Counted from the stretch's first letter, positions 37,974 through 45,599 are shown. The stretch is DNA of 45,599 nucleotides from an uncultured Collinsella sp. (GCA_947001705.1 CAMQHT010000015.1:1-45599), one strand, 5' to 3'. Notes: generated by a model not told the origin, from the sequence alone. A program made the numbers and translations.

Positions 37974-40900
37974 ATGTCCACTACCTCAACCGACCCGCGC
38001 GCCGCTGCTGCCGCGCTGCTGGTGCCCGGCACTACCTGCCACGGCTTTACCGTCGAGCGCTGCGAGACCGTGCCCGAACTCGACTCGGACGCTTACGTAC
38101 TGCGCCATACCACCTCGGGCGCGCGCCTGCTGTACCTGGCGTGCGACGACGAAAACAAGGCCTTTGCCATTGGCTTTAAGACGCCGCCGGCCGATTCCAC
38201 CGGCGTGTTCCATATTCTTGAGCACTCGGTGCTGTGCGGATCGGCCAAGTTCCCCGTCAAGGAGCCGTTTGTCGACCTGATCAAGAGCTCCATGCAGACG
38301 TTCCTCAACGCCATGACCTACCCAGACAAAACCATCTACCCCGTCGCCACCACCAACGAGCAGGACCTGTACAACCTGATGGACGTGTACCTGGACGCGG
38401 TGTTCAACCCGGCCATCTATACCAAGCCCACCATTTTTGAGCAGGAGGGCTGGCACTACGAGCTGGACCTGCCGGAGGGCGCCGAGGGCGAGGGCGACGG
38501 CAGCTCCGCAAGCCTGCGCGAGGGCACGCTACGCTATAACGGCGTGGTGTTCAACGAGATGAAGGGTGCGCTGTCCGACCCCATGAGCGTGCTGGACGAC
38601 GCCGTCAACGCCGCGCTCTATCCCGACACCGCCTATGCGCACGAAAGCGGCGGCGATCCGCGCGCGATTCCAACGCTCACCTACGAGCAGTTCCTGGACA
38701 CGCACGCGCGCCACTACAATCCTTCCAACTCCTATATCACGCTCTACGGCGACCTGGATGTGGGCCGCGCACTGGCGTTTTTGGACGAGCGCTATCTGTC
38801 GCAGCCGAGTGCCGCGAGCTGCCGCATGGACGCAGCCGTTGCCGCCGGCGAGGACCCGTCCATGCTGGCGCCCAATCCGCTGGTCGTGCAGGCACCCGTG
38901 ACCTGCGAGTACAAACGCATCGAGATGTCCACCACGCCCGAGAACGCCTTGGTGGGCCTGGGCCTTGTGCTGGGCAGCGCGCTCGACCGCAAGCGCACGA
39001 TCGCGGCGGATATCCTGTTTGAGGCACTGCTGGGCTCCAACGAAGCACCGGTTAAGAAGGCCATTCTGGCCGCCGGCCTGGGCGGCAACGTGGTGAGCTA
39101 CACCGCGGCCGAGTGCCTGCAGCCCTACGAGCTCATCATGCTGCAAAACGCGCAGCCCGGCGTGGCGCGCGAGCTGCGTCGCGTGTTCCAGGACGCCTGC
39201 CGCGACCTGTGCGAGCACGGCGTTCCGCGCGAGCGCCTGGAAGCTATCATCAGTAGCAACGAATACGACCTGCGCCAGCGCGACTACGGTATCGCCGACG
39301 GCGTGGCCATTGCGTGCGACGCGCTGAGCACCTGGCTCTACGATGACGACGCCGCAACGCTGGCGCTCAAGTACGGCCCGGTGTACGAGGAGTTGCGCGG
39401 CGAGCTGGACGGCAGCTATTTTGAGGACCTGCTGCGCGAGCTCGTGCTGGAAAACGACCACATGGCGTTGGTCGAGCTGGTGCCGGTGGACGCCGCCGAG
39501 GGTTCGGAGGGTGCCGAGGCCGCCGAGCTGACAGCCAAGCGCGATGCCATGACCGATGCCGAGTTGGCCGATGTGGTCGAGTGCACGGCCGCGCTGCGTG
39601 CCGCGCAGGAGGCGGAGGACACGCCCGAGGCCAAGGCCACGCTGCCGCGCCTGCGCGTGTCCGACATTGGCGAGGCGCGCCCCGAGCCGCCGCTCGTTGT
39701 GGACACGACCGCGCCCATCCCCTGCCTGCGCCACGACATCCCCACCAACCGCCTGGCCTATGCCATGCAGTATTTCGACCTGGGATGCGTCGCGTTTGAG
39801 GACCTGCCCTACGTGACGCTGCTCTGCCGCCTGCTTAAGCAGCTGTCCACGCGCGAGCACTCGGCCGAGGAACTCGACAACTTGCTCGCTGGCAAGCTGG
39901 GCTTTTTGAGCTTTACGACCGAAGTCATGACCCAGCCCGACGTGGACGGCGTGCGCCCCTACCTGCTGGTGAGCGCCGGCGCCCTGTCCGAGAAGATTAA
40001 TGCACTGGCGAGTCTGCCGCGCGAGGTATGGTCGAGCACGCTTTTGGCAGATGCCGACGCCGACCGCGTGCGCGACGTGCTCACGCAGATTCGCATTGGG
40101 CTTGAGCAGGGCTTTATCAACAACGGTCACTCGGCGGCGCTCGGTCGCGCGATGAGCTACAGCTCGCCTTCGGCCGTGGTGCGCGAGCAGCTTTCGGGCG
40201 TGGACTTCTACCTGTTCCTGCGCGATCTGCTCGACCACTTTGACGAGCGCCTGGACGACCTGCGCGCCAAGCTTGCCGAGCTGGCAGGCCACATCTTTGT
40301 GGCCGATGGCTGCATGGCGAGCTTTACCGGCAGCGATGAGGACTTTGACGCGTACTGGGATGCCGCGGGCAACCTGGGGCTGGGTGCGGGCGATGGTGCC
40401 GGCCGCGACGCGCTCGTGGTGCCGGCGCCGTGCGACCGCCACGAGGCTTTCGTGATCCCCAGCGACATCTGCTTTGCGGCAAGCGCGTGTGACCCGCGTC
40501 GCCTGGGCATTGACGTGACAGGCACTTGGGCCGTGGCTGCCAACGCGCTCTCCTACGACTACCTGTGGAACGAGATCCGCGTGAAGGGCGGGGCGTACGG
40601 CTGCGGATTCCGCGCGGCAGGTGAGCGTCAGGCGGCGTTCTACACCTACCGCGACCCGGCGATCGATCCTTCGATTGAGCGCGTGGAGCGCGCGGGTGCA
40701 TGGCTTGGCAGCTTTGAGCCCGACGAAGCCGCCTTTGAGGGCTTTATCGTGAGCTGCGTGAGCGGCATGGACGCGCCGGTGAAGCCGTACGCGCTCACCA
40801 AGCGCCGCAACACGACCTACCTGGCCGGGCTCGATCCGCATGCGCGCGAGGAGCGTCGCGCCCAGATGCTCGCCGCCACGCCCGGTGAGCTGCGCTCGCT

Positions 40901-41012
40901 CGGCGCCGACGTGACGCGCATCGCAGCCGAGTCGCCCACCTGCGTCTTTGGCGGCCGCGACGTCATCGCCAAGAGCAACGCCAACTTCAACGTAGTCGAC
41001 CTGCTGGGCTAG
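37974..41012 (+). CDS. M16C-family metalloprotease (PreP/Cym1-like), 1012 aa
   Basis: A four-domain clamshell zinc protease that degrades peptides. The inverted zinc motif is HILEHSVLCGS (HxxEH, about residue 80) with the distal Glu in the FEQEGWHYELD and FNEMKGALSDP blocks. Also visible: SSMQTFLNAMTYPDKTIYPV, a family hallmark, and GGNVVSYTAAECLQPYELIM. The second half is the non-catalytic pair of domains (DIPTNRLAYAMQYFDLGCV; RVKGGAYGCGFRAAGERQAA). There is no signal peptide. ATG 37974 follows AAGGAG. Length fits the ~1000-residue family. Confidence 0.95.
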   Translation: MSTTSTDPRAAAAALLVPGTTCHGFTVERCETVPELDSDAYVLRHTTSGARLLYLACDDENKAFAIGFKTPPADSTGVFHILEHSVLCGSAKFPVKEPFVDLIKSSMQTFLNAMTYPDKTIYPVATTNEQDLYNLMDVYLDAVFNPAIYTKPTIFEQEGWHYELDLPEGAEGEGDGSSASLREGTLRYNGVVFNEMKGALSDPMSVLDDAVNAALYPDTAYAHESGGDPRAIPTLTYEQFLDTHARHYNPSNSYITLYGDLDVGRALAFLDERYLSQPSAASCRMDAAVAAGEDPSMLAPNPLVVQAPVTCEYKRIEMSTTPENALVGLGLVLGSALDRKRTIAADILFEALLGSNEAPVKKAILAAGLGGNVVSYTAAECLQPYELIMLQNAQPGVARELRRVFQDACRDLCEHGVPRERLEAIISSNEYDLRQRDYGIADGVAIACDALSTWLYDDDAATLALKYGPVYEELRGELDGSYFEDLLRELVLENDHMALVELVPVDAAEGSEGAEAAELTAKRDAMTDAELADVVECTAALRAAQEAEDTPEAKATLPRLRVSDIGEARPEPPLVVDTTAPIPCLRHDIPTNRLAYAMQYFDLGCVAFEDLPYVTLLCRLLKQLSTREHSAEELDNLLAGKLGFLSFTTEVMTQPDVDGVRPYLLVSAGALSEKINALASLPREVWSSTLLADADADRVRDVLTQIRIGLEQGFINNGHSAALGRAMSYSSPSAVVREQLSGVDFYLFLRDLLDHFDERLDDLRAKLAELAGHIFVADGCMASFTGSDEDFDAYWDAAGNLGLGAGDGAGRDALVVPAPCDRHEAFVIPSDICFAASACDPRRLGIDVTGTWAVAANALSYDYLWNEIRVKGGAYGCGFRAAGERQAAFYTYRDPAIDPSIERVERAGAWLGSFEPDEAAFEGFIVSCVSGMDAPVKPYALTKRRNTTYLAGLDPHAREERRAQMLAATPGELRSLGADVTRIAAESPTCVFGGRDVIAKSNANFNVVDLLG

Positions 41013-41025
41013 CCACAGCAAGCAA

Positions 41026-41122
41026 AACCACCACAAAGGGGACAGGCACCTTTGTGGTGGTTTCGACATTTGCCCAGATAAAACCTGCCAAAAAAAACCT
41101 GTCCCTTTTTGGTAGGTTTGGG
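41026..41122 (+). terminator. Terminator hairpins between the M16C gene and the cyclo-ligase
   Basis: AACCACCACAAAGG/CCTTTGTGGTGGTTT (41026-41063) is a 14-pair stem with trailing T. A second stem AAACCTGCCAAAAA/TTTTTGGTAGGTTT (about 41083-41122) follows and ends close to the next gene's ribosome site. The two share the words ACAGG and CTGTCC in their loops, so they could pair alternatively. Confidence 0.75.
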
Positions 41123-41135
41123 AGAGGGGGCTGGA

Positions 41136-41732
41136 ATGGATAAGGCTGAGTTGCGGCGGGCGGTGATTGCTCGGCGCGATGCTCTTGATTTGGACTTGCG
41201 GGCAGCGAAGTCTGCTGATATCTGTGCACGGCTGGTTGAGCTGCTGGGCCGCTTGGATGCCGCGGCGCCGCGCACCGTTGCCGTCTATGCCGCGATGGGT
41301 TCCGAGGCAGACCCTGCCGCGTTTGCCGCTGCGGCCGCCGCGCGCGGCTGGCGCGCAGCCTATCCGTGCATGCTCTCGGCAGCCGAAGCCGCAGCTTGTG
41401 GCCAGCGTATGTGCATGCGGGCAGTTGCCGCCGACGATGCGTCCGCGGCTCCGTTTATCACTCATCCCACGCGAGCCTTCGCTGCCGCGGACATCGGCAG
41501 CAACCGCTTCCCCATCGTGCCTGCCGAAGCACTCGACATGATTGTTGTGCCGCTCGTGGCCTTCGACCAAACCGGCGCGCGCCTGGGCTACGGCGGCGGC
41601 TGCTACGACCGTTACCTGTCCATGCTCTCGCCCGCATGTCAAATCGTCGGCATCGCCTTTGACGAACAGCGCATCGACCACGTCCCCACCGACGTCCACG
41701 ACCCGCCGCTGCCCAACATCGTCAGCGCCTAA
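41136..41732 (+). CDS. 5-formyltetrahydrofolate cyclo-ligase, 198 aa
   Basis: Converts 5-formyl-THF plus ATP to 5,10-methenyl-THF. Motifs: N-terminal KAELRRAVIARRDALDL, VAVYAAMGSEADPAAF, and the ATP/substrate loop DQTGARLGYGGGCYDRYLSM, followed by GIAFDEQRIDHVPTDVHD. ATG 41136 follows GAGAGGGGG. Length is normal (~190). Confidence 0.93.
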   Translation: MDKAELRRAVIARRDALDLDLRAAKSADICARLVELLGRLDAAAPRTVAVYAAMGSEADPAAFAAAAAARGWRAAYPCMLSAAEAAACGQRMCMRAVAADDASAAPFITHPTRAFAAADIGSNRFPIVPAEALDMIVVPLVAFDQTGARLGYGGGCYDRYLSMLSPACQIVGIAFDEQRIDHVPTDVHDPPLPNIVSA

Positions 41733-41758
41733 ATGTCGTTGTATCGCACCCGCAAGAT

Positions 41759-41903
41759 AAGCGTGGAAAAACTCCCACTTTGGGACTGTTCGGGGGCAAA
41801 AAACGGGAGATTATCCACGCTCATTATTCAAACGTCCGATAATCCACGCTCAATCAACGCGCGTCCAGATTTCCGCGCTCGTGTGTCCGATTATCCGCGC
41901 TCG
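41759..41903. repeat. Element B of the TCCACGCTC repeat family
   Basis: Left arm AAGCGTGGAAAAACTCCCA pairs with GGGAGATTATCCACGCTC (41759-41822) to form a long hairpin. Three further forward units follow, with cores TCCACGCTC or TCCGCGCTC ending at 41851, 41880 and 41902, at steps of 29, 29 and 22 bases. It lies between the convergent cyclo-ligase and AbiEi-like genes. Confidence 0.9.
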
Positions 41904-41928
41904 TGCAGCTTAACGCCCCGCAACCGCC

Positions 41929-42891
41929 TCAACATGCACGCGGCACGCCGGCAACTTTGAGCTTGCGATCGAGCTTTGCCGGATCCCTCAGATCATCCCA
42001 GCACAAGCGCACGATCCTGCAGTTATCAAGCAGCGAAAGCCTCGACTCGCGCTGGCGCTCATCAAACTGCGCCTTTGCGAGCTTGCCCTCCTCCGCTGCC
42101 TTCTCGCTTTTAACGAATCCGTCAAATTCCCCGATGATCAGCCGATCTTCCACGCGCCACAAGTAGTCGACGCGATACGGCCGTCCCGGCTCAACCGGGT
42201 CGAACAGCTCAATTTGCAGCTCCGGCGTCTGCCAGCCGCGCTCGATCATCAGGGCGCGCGCCTTGGACTCGCCACCGCTTTCCGACAGGCCATCGGCATA
42301 CCGTGCAACCCTGCGCGCCGTCACAACACCGCGACGATTTAAGCCAAGCTTGTTGACTGCCTCAACGAGATGCTCCTTCGACAACAGCTGCTCATGAAGC
42401 GCCGAGTCCGCAATGATCAGTCCCTCGACAAACGATGCATCGACCAGGCAATCCGTAATCGTTTGATCGATATCGGTCACGGCAATGTCCATCTGGGTGG
42501 CCCGTGTTTGACGAACATAACGATGGCGAACGACCTGAGAGTCCGGCGTCGTTGATTGTGCCGGTGCCACGGCGATATGGATGTGCGTCAAATTGGCATG
42601 CGAAACCGAAAGGCCATAGATAACAGCCGCCGTATAGGAGCAAAACGTCCAGTCGGGATGCTTTTGCGCAAGGGCCCGCACCCGATGCAGATAACGCTGT
42701 CGAAACTTGAGTTCGGACCAATATTCCGGACGCGCATACAGCCCTGGCATGACCGCCTCGAGACTTCCCGCCGCCACCCGTCGCTCAATCTGCTTTGCCT
42801 CCGCCGCAGTTCGCGCGTACACGCAGCTCATCTGCTGTTCGCATGCCTTAATGTGACCTGCAAGTCTTTGATTCGCCGTCATGTTTGCCAT
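41929..42891 (-). CDS. AbiEi-like protein with DUF559-type C-terminal domain, 320 aa
   Basis: ATG 42891 follows GGAGG. Residues ~1-75 hold an AbiEi-type N-terminal winged-helix region (YARTAAEAKQIERRVAAGSL, VMPGLYARPEYW); ~85-190 an AbiEi core (WTFCSYTAAVIYGLSV, TDIDQTITDCLVDASFVEGL); and ~215-315 a DUF559/PD-(D/E)xK-like domain (YRVDYLWRVEDRLIIGEFDG, then FDERQRESRLSLLDNCRIVR). The D...E-F-D-G pattern fits a catalytic site. AbiEi proteins are type IV antitoxins, but no AbiEii toxin gene is adjacent. It is bracketed by elements B and C and has its own promoter. Confidence 0.75.
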   Translation of the reverse strand: MANMTANQRLAGHIKACEQQMSCVYARTAAEAKQIERRVAAGSLEAVMPGLYARPEYWSELKFRQRYLHRVRALAQKHPDWTFCSYTAAVIYGLSVSHANLTHIHIAVAPAQSTTPDSQVVRHRYVRQTRATQMDIAVTDIDQTITDCLVDASFVEGLIIADSALHEQLLSKEHLVEAVNKLGLNRRGVVTARRVARYADGLSESGGESKARALMIERGWQTPELQIELFDPVEPGRPYRVDYLWRVEDRLIIGEFDGFVKSEKAAEEGKLAKAQFDERQRESRLSLLDNCRIVRLCWDDLRDPAKLDRKLKVAGVPRAC

Positions 42892-42946
42892 GTCGCCTCC
42901 AAACTCTTGGAACGGCGCCAACGTACCAGACGGTTTCATGCGAAGT

Positions 42947-43039
42947 CTGACCAAATGCTGTCCAGCAGCTGACCAAATGCTTGACGGTTTTGGACGTTTT
43001 AGGCCAATGCTCTATATCTGCAGGTAGAGCGGTTGTCCA
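42947..43039 (-). promoter_or_regulatory. Promoter and TTTGGTCAGC sites of the AbiEi-like gene
   Basis: Minus strand: TGGACA (43039-43034), 17 bases, TATAGA (43016-43011), so transcription would start near 43004. Two GCATTTGGTCAG sites at 42980-42968 and 42958-42947, 21 bases apart, fall in the early leader. The same motif occurs in the tad leader at 10709-10760. The 438-base gap 42892-43329 otherwise holds element C and no gene. Confidence 0.6.
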
Positions 43040-43187
43040 GAGGTCCCTGTCTCCACATCTTTATGCCTCAAAAGCCGTCGATTTCCTTAAAAGAAAATAT
43101 GCTGTGGCTCGAAACTACCTAGTTTGCGATGCTGTCCGTAAACACTCGACGCGTGGTGCTGCCGCCTACGACAGCCGCAGAAAAATC

Positions 43188-43281
43188 GAGCGTGGAAAAT
43201 CTCCCACTTTGGGCCTGTTCCTCGACCAAAAGTGGGAGATTATCCACGCTCATTCAACATGCGTCCGATTATCCACGCTCG
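43188..43281. repeat. Element C of the TCCACGCTC repeat family
   Basis: GAGCGTGGAAAATCTCCCAC (43188-43207) pairs almost perfectly with GTGGGAGATTATCCACGCTC (43232-43251), giving a hairpin of about 24 pairs. One further forward unit ends at 43280, 29 bases on. Read on the minus strand the hairpin is followed by GATTTTTC, so it could end metA transcription. Confidence 0.9.
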
Positions 43282-43329
43282 TCGCGTAGCGGCCACGATA
43301 ACCGCCGCAGCCACAGCCACGACAGCGGC

Positions 43330-44256
43330 CTAGTGCTCCTCGCCGGCGCGAGCCAGGTCGTAGGGCGTGGTCTGGTAGACGTAGTAGTTGAGCCAGTTGG
43401 TGTAGAGCAGCTGAGCCTGGCTGCGCCAGACGTTGCGCGGCTCGGCGGTGGGGTCGTCGTTCGGGAAGTAATGCGCCGGCACCTGGGGGTTGAGACCGCG
43501 CTTCACGTCGCGCTCGTACTCCAGGCGCAACGTGTCGGTATCGTACTCGGGGTGGCCAAAGACAAAGAAGCGGCGGCTGTCGGTCGACTTGACAATATAC
43601 AGGCCCACCTCGTCGGACACGGCCACGACCTCAAGCTGCGGCTCGGCCTCCACGTCCTCGCGGCGCACATCGGTGTTGCGCGAATGCACGGCATAGAAAC
43701 GGTCGTCAAAGCCGCGGACCAGCGGGCTTTGCGGCTTGACCAGATAATGCTCGAACACGCCGCTCGCCTTTGCCGGCAGGTCATACTTCTGAATGCCGTA
43801 ATGATGGTACAGACCGGCCTGCGCGCCCCAACAAATGTGCAGCGTAGAGTGCACGTGCGTGGTGGACCAATCCATGATCTGGCAGAGCTCGGGCCAGTAG
43901 TCGACCTCCTCGAACGGCATCTGCTCCACCGGCGCGCCCGTGATGATCAGGCCGTCGTAGTGGATGTCGCGGATGTCGTCGAACGTGCGGTAAAACGTCT
44001 CCAGGTGGCCGGCGCTCACGTGGGTGGCCTCGTGCGTTTTGGTGCGCAGCAGGTCCACCTCCACCTGCAGCGGCGTGTTGGAGAGCTTGCGCATGATCTG
44101 CGTCTCGGTGGCGATCTTGGTGGGCATGAGGTTGAGGATGAGCACGCGCAGCGGACGGATGTCCTGGTGCAGCGCGCGGTACTCGGTCATGACAAAGATG
44201 TTCTCGCTCTCGAGCTGCGCGGCGGCAGGGAGGGCGTCGGGAATGCGAATAGGCAT
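43330..44256 (-). CDS. metA: Homoserine O-acetyltransferase of the MetA family, 308 aa
   Basis: First step of methionine synthesis from homoserine. Catalytic Cys142 is in LHICWGAQAGLYHHYGI, and His/Glu in FVFGHPEYDTDTL. Substrate-deciding residue 111 is Glu (TGAPVEQMPFEEVDYW); in the MetA family Glu at 111 goes with acetyl-CoA and Gly with succinyl-CoA, so an acetyltransferase is predicted despite the usual succinyltransferase name. Length is normal. ATG 44256 follows AAGGAG. No SAM riboswitch was seen in the 210-base gap upstream. Confidence 0.93.
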   Translation of the reverse strand: MPIRIPDALPAAAQLESENIFVMTEYRALHQDIRPLRVLILNLMPTKIATETQIMRKLSNTPLQVEVDLLRTKTHEATHVSAGHLETFYRTFDDIRDIHYDGLIITGAPVEQMPFEEVDYWPELCQIMDWSTTHVHSTLHICWGAQAGLYHHYGIQKYDLPAKASGVFEHYLVKPQSPLVRGFDDRFYAVHSRNTDVRREDVEAEPQLEVVAVSDEVGLYIVKSTDSRRFFVFGHPEYDTDTLRLEYERDVKRGLNPQVPAHYFPNDDPTAEPRNVWRSQAQLLYTNWLNYYVYQTTPYDLARAGEEH

Positions 44257-44401
44257 GGATGCTCCTTACGAGTCAGTTGCAGTTATGGTACAACGAGCGG
44301 CCCCATCCGCGCGAGTACATCGCTCCGAGACACCGCCAGCGGCCCAAATCACTCCAAAAGTAGAGATTACGGCATGTCCCAAAAATCTATGGCGCTTTAG
44401 T

Positions 44402-44430
44402 CTGGCAAAGTGATAGCAGGAGGCTACAAT
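44402..44430 (+). promoter_or_regulatory. Promoter of the dehydrogenase gene
   Basis: CTGGCA (44402-44407), 17 bases, TACAAT (44425-44430). Transcription would start near 44437, which excludes the in-frame ATG at 44429 and supports ATG 44468. Confidence 0.6.
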
Positions 44431-44467
44431 GGTTCGACGCGAAAAACTCGGCCGAAAGGATACATAT

Positions 44468-45445
44468 ATGTACCAGACGCGTAAGATCGGTGTGGTCGGC
44501 CAGGGCCACGTAGGAGCACATGTCGCCAACAGCCTGCTCATGCAGGGCATTGCCGATGAGCTGTACCTGTGCGATATCAACGAGGCCAAGGTGACGTCCG
44601 AGGTCCAGGACCTGCGCGACTCCCTTTCGTTTGTCCCGTACAACACCAAGATCGTCAACTGCTACGACCACTACGAGGAGCTGGCCTGCTGCGACGTCAT
44701 CGTCAACGCCGCCGGCAAGGTCGCGCTGGCCGCCGGTAACCGCGACGGCGAGCTGTTCTTTACCACCGACGCCGCCCGCACCTTTGCCAAGTGCATCGTC
44801 GACGCCGGCTTCGACGGCATCTTCGTGAGCATCTCCAACCCCTGCGACGTCGTGTGCACCGAGCTGTGGCACCTGACCGGCTACGACCCCAAGAAGATCA
44901 TCGGCTCGGGCTGCGGTCTGGACTCCGCCCGTCTGCGTACCGAGATCTCCAAGAAGGTCGGCGTGAGCCCCAAGTCCATCGACGCCTACATGATCGGCGA
45001 GCACGGCTTTAGCCAGCTGGCCGCCTTTAAGGCCGCGACCATCGCCGGCAAGAGCCTCAACGAGCTTCAGGCCGAGGACCCCGACAAGTACGCCTTTGAC
45101 CACATGGAGGTCGAGGAGCTCGCGCGCAAGGGCGGCTATGTGACCTACCAGGGCAAGCAGTGCACCGAGTACGCCGTCGCCAACTCCGCCGCGCGCGCCT
45201 GCGCCGCTGTGCTGCACAACGAGCACGCCGTGCTTTCGGCCTCTACGCTTATGACCGGCCAGTATGACGAGGAGGGCATCTTTACCTCCCTGCCGTGCGT
45301 GATCGGTGCCGAGGGCGTCGAGGAAGTCTACACGCTCGACCTGTCCGAGCACGAGCTCGAGGGCTTCCACAAGAGCTGCCAGCACATCCGCGACAACATC
45401 GCCCAGCTCGACTGGTGGGATGCCGAGGCCTACGACGCCAAGTAA
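44468..45445 (+). CDS. L-lactate / L-2-hydroxyisocaproate dehydrogenase-like protein, 325 aa
   Basis: NAD-dependent reduction of a 2-keto acid. Motifs: RKIGVVGQGHVGAHVANSLL (Rossmann), VSISNPCDVVCTELW, GSGCGLDSARLRTEIS (with the carboxylate-binding Arg) and MIGEHGFSQLAAFK (catalytic His). The specificity-loop region AAGKVALAAGNRDGELFFT lacks the usual lactate dehydrogenase GxxQKPGExR pattern and resembles L-hydroxyisocaproate dehydrogenases, so the substrate could be a branched keto acid. ATG 44468 follows AAAGGA; an ATG at 44429 also has a GGAGG but would precede the predicted transcript start. Confidence 0.88.
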   Translation: MYQTRKIGVVGQGHVGAHVANSLLMQGIADELYLCDINEAKVTSEVQDLRDSLSFVPYNTKIVNCYDHYEELACCDVIVNAAGKVALAAGNRDGELFFTTDAARTFAKCIVDAGFDGIFVSISNPCDVVCTELWHLTGYDPKKIIGSGCGLDSARLRTEISKKVGVSPKSIDAYMIGEHGFSQLAAFKAATIAGKSLNELQAEDPDKYAFDHMEVEELARKGGYVTYQGKQCTEYAVANSAARACAAVLHNEHAVLSASTLMTGQYDEEGIFTSLPCVIGAEGVEEVYTLDLSEHELEGFHKSCQHIRDNIAQLDWWDAEAYDAK

Positions 45446-45491
45446 GCGTCGGTTGCCACAACACCTCGCGAATCTATGCGCGATACCAAGC

Positions 45492-45599
45492 GGGGGGGGG
45501 GGGGGGGGGGGGCGCCCGGGGGGGGGGGGGGGGGTGGGGCGGGGGGGGGGGGGGGGGGCGGGGGGGGGGGCGGGGGGGGGGGTTTTTTTTGGGGGGGGG
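45492..45599. other. Poly-G artefact at the contig end
   Basis: From about 45492 onward nearly every base is G, interrupted by a few C and T. Coding density and base balance stop abruptly, as expected for no-signal calls in two-colour sequencing or a failed assembly end. Not biological. Confidence 0.92.

Noticed and set aside
38529..41699. A 1056-residue frame antisense to the M16C gene and cyclo-ligase
   Set aside because: It spans two real genes and their terminators; the residues are repetitive His/Ala/Val/Gln of the shadow type.
37741..41903. Elements A and B as CRISPR arrays
   Set aside because: Units are 18-22 bases with near-constant linkers of 13 or 20 bases that are themselves conserved, and the first unit is inverted. 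CRISPR spacers would be unique, and no cas gene is present.
44257..44467. SAM riboswitch upstream of metA
   Set aside because: No SAM-I or SAM-II core motifs or terminator were found on the minus strand between metA and the divergent dehydrogenase.
44429..44467. Start of the dehydrogenase at ATG 44429
   Set aside because: It has a GGAGG, but TACAAT at 44425-44430 fits a promoter -10 box that overlaps this ATG, and the conserved protein begins at 44468 behind its own AAAGGA.

Overview
The window is GC-rich bacterial DNA from an actinomycetote of the class Coriobacteriia, most likely Collinsella or a close relative. That placement is inferred from gene content, protein character and gene style: a secretin-less tad locus, AbiEi/DUF559-like orphan genes, GGAGG-type ribosome sites and many 1-4 base gene overlaps. 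No rRNA is present to confirm it. The last ~105 bases are almost pure G and look like a sequencing or assembly artefact, and the first ~155 bases carry a duplicated tRNA 3' end, so both ends are probably contig ends.

Layout. 1-390: tRNA-Phe (minus) with promoter and terminator, plus a 55-bp direct repeat of its 3' end. 388-937: a toxin-antitoxin-like pair whose toxin-like gene is broken by one missing base in a G tract. 996-10598: a 12-gene tad/flp pilus operon on the minus strand (cpaB, tadZ, tadA, tadB, tadC, flp pilin, an anchored protein, a second pilin, TadE, TadG-like, TadE, DUF192). No secretin or prepilin peptidase is in it. 10851-14955: rsgA and a Ca2+-type P-type ATPase (minus). 15398-16858: pyruvate kinase (plus). 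17280-19210: an orphan nuclease-like gene and a zinc phospholipase C-like gene. 19278-21992: an ECF nickel/cobalt transporter (nikMN-nikQ-nikO) with a NikR-type operator. 22242-26310: pheS-pheT under a T-box leader. 26438-27979: M32 carboxypeptidase. 28185-31912: glmM and a large DUF4012 membrane protein. 32062-33084: a DMT exporter. 33374-33448: tRNA-Val. 33784-35862: small accessory genes (DUF5710, zinc ribbons, a nuclease-associated fragment, an unknown). 35963-37429: an AlbA_2/RecG-like regulator. 37974-41012: an M16C (PreP-like) protease. 41136-41732: 5-formyl-THF cyclo-ligase. 41929-42891: an AbiEi/DUF559-like gene. 43330-44256: a MetA-family homoserine acyltransferase predicted to use acetyl-CoA. 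44468-45445: an L-lactate/L-2-hydroxyacid dehydrogenase.

How parts work together. The tad genes are translationally coupled and would make a type IVc adhesion pilus. The T-box of pheST reads uncharged tRNA-Phe, the same tRNA encoded at the start of the window, and its UGGU bulge fits that tRNA's discriminator base. The ECF transporter is probably nickel-responsive through NikR.

The least explained signals are non-coding. (i) Three elements at 37741, 41759 and 43188 are built from a GTCCGAWWATCCACGCTC unit placed at fixed 29- and 22-base steps around a hairpin; two of them bracket the AbiEi/DUF559-like gene in the same orientation. (ii) A duplicated array of TTATCTCTC iterons lies in front of the AlbA_2 regulator. 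(iii) Two ~90-bp palindromes occur, one inside the pheS-pheT intercistronic gap. (iv) Tandem TTTGGTCAGC motifs are shared by the leaders of the tad operon and the AbiEi-like gene. (v) An inverted repeat with ~28-base arms precedes the other nuclease-like gene.
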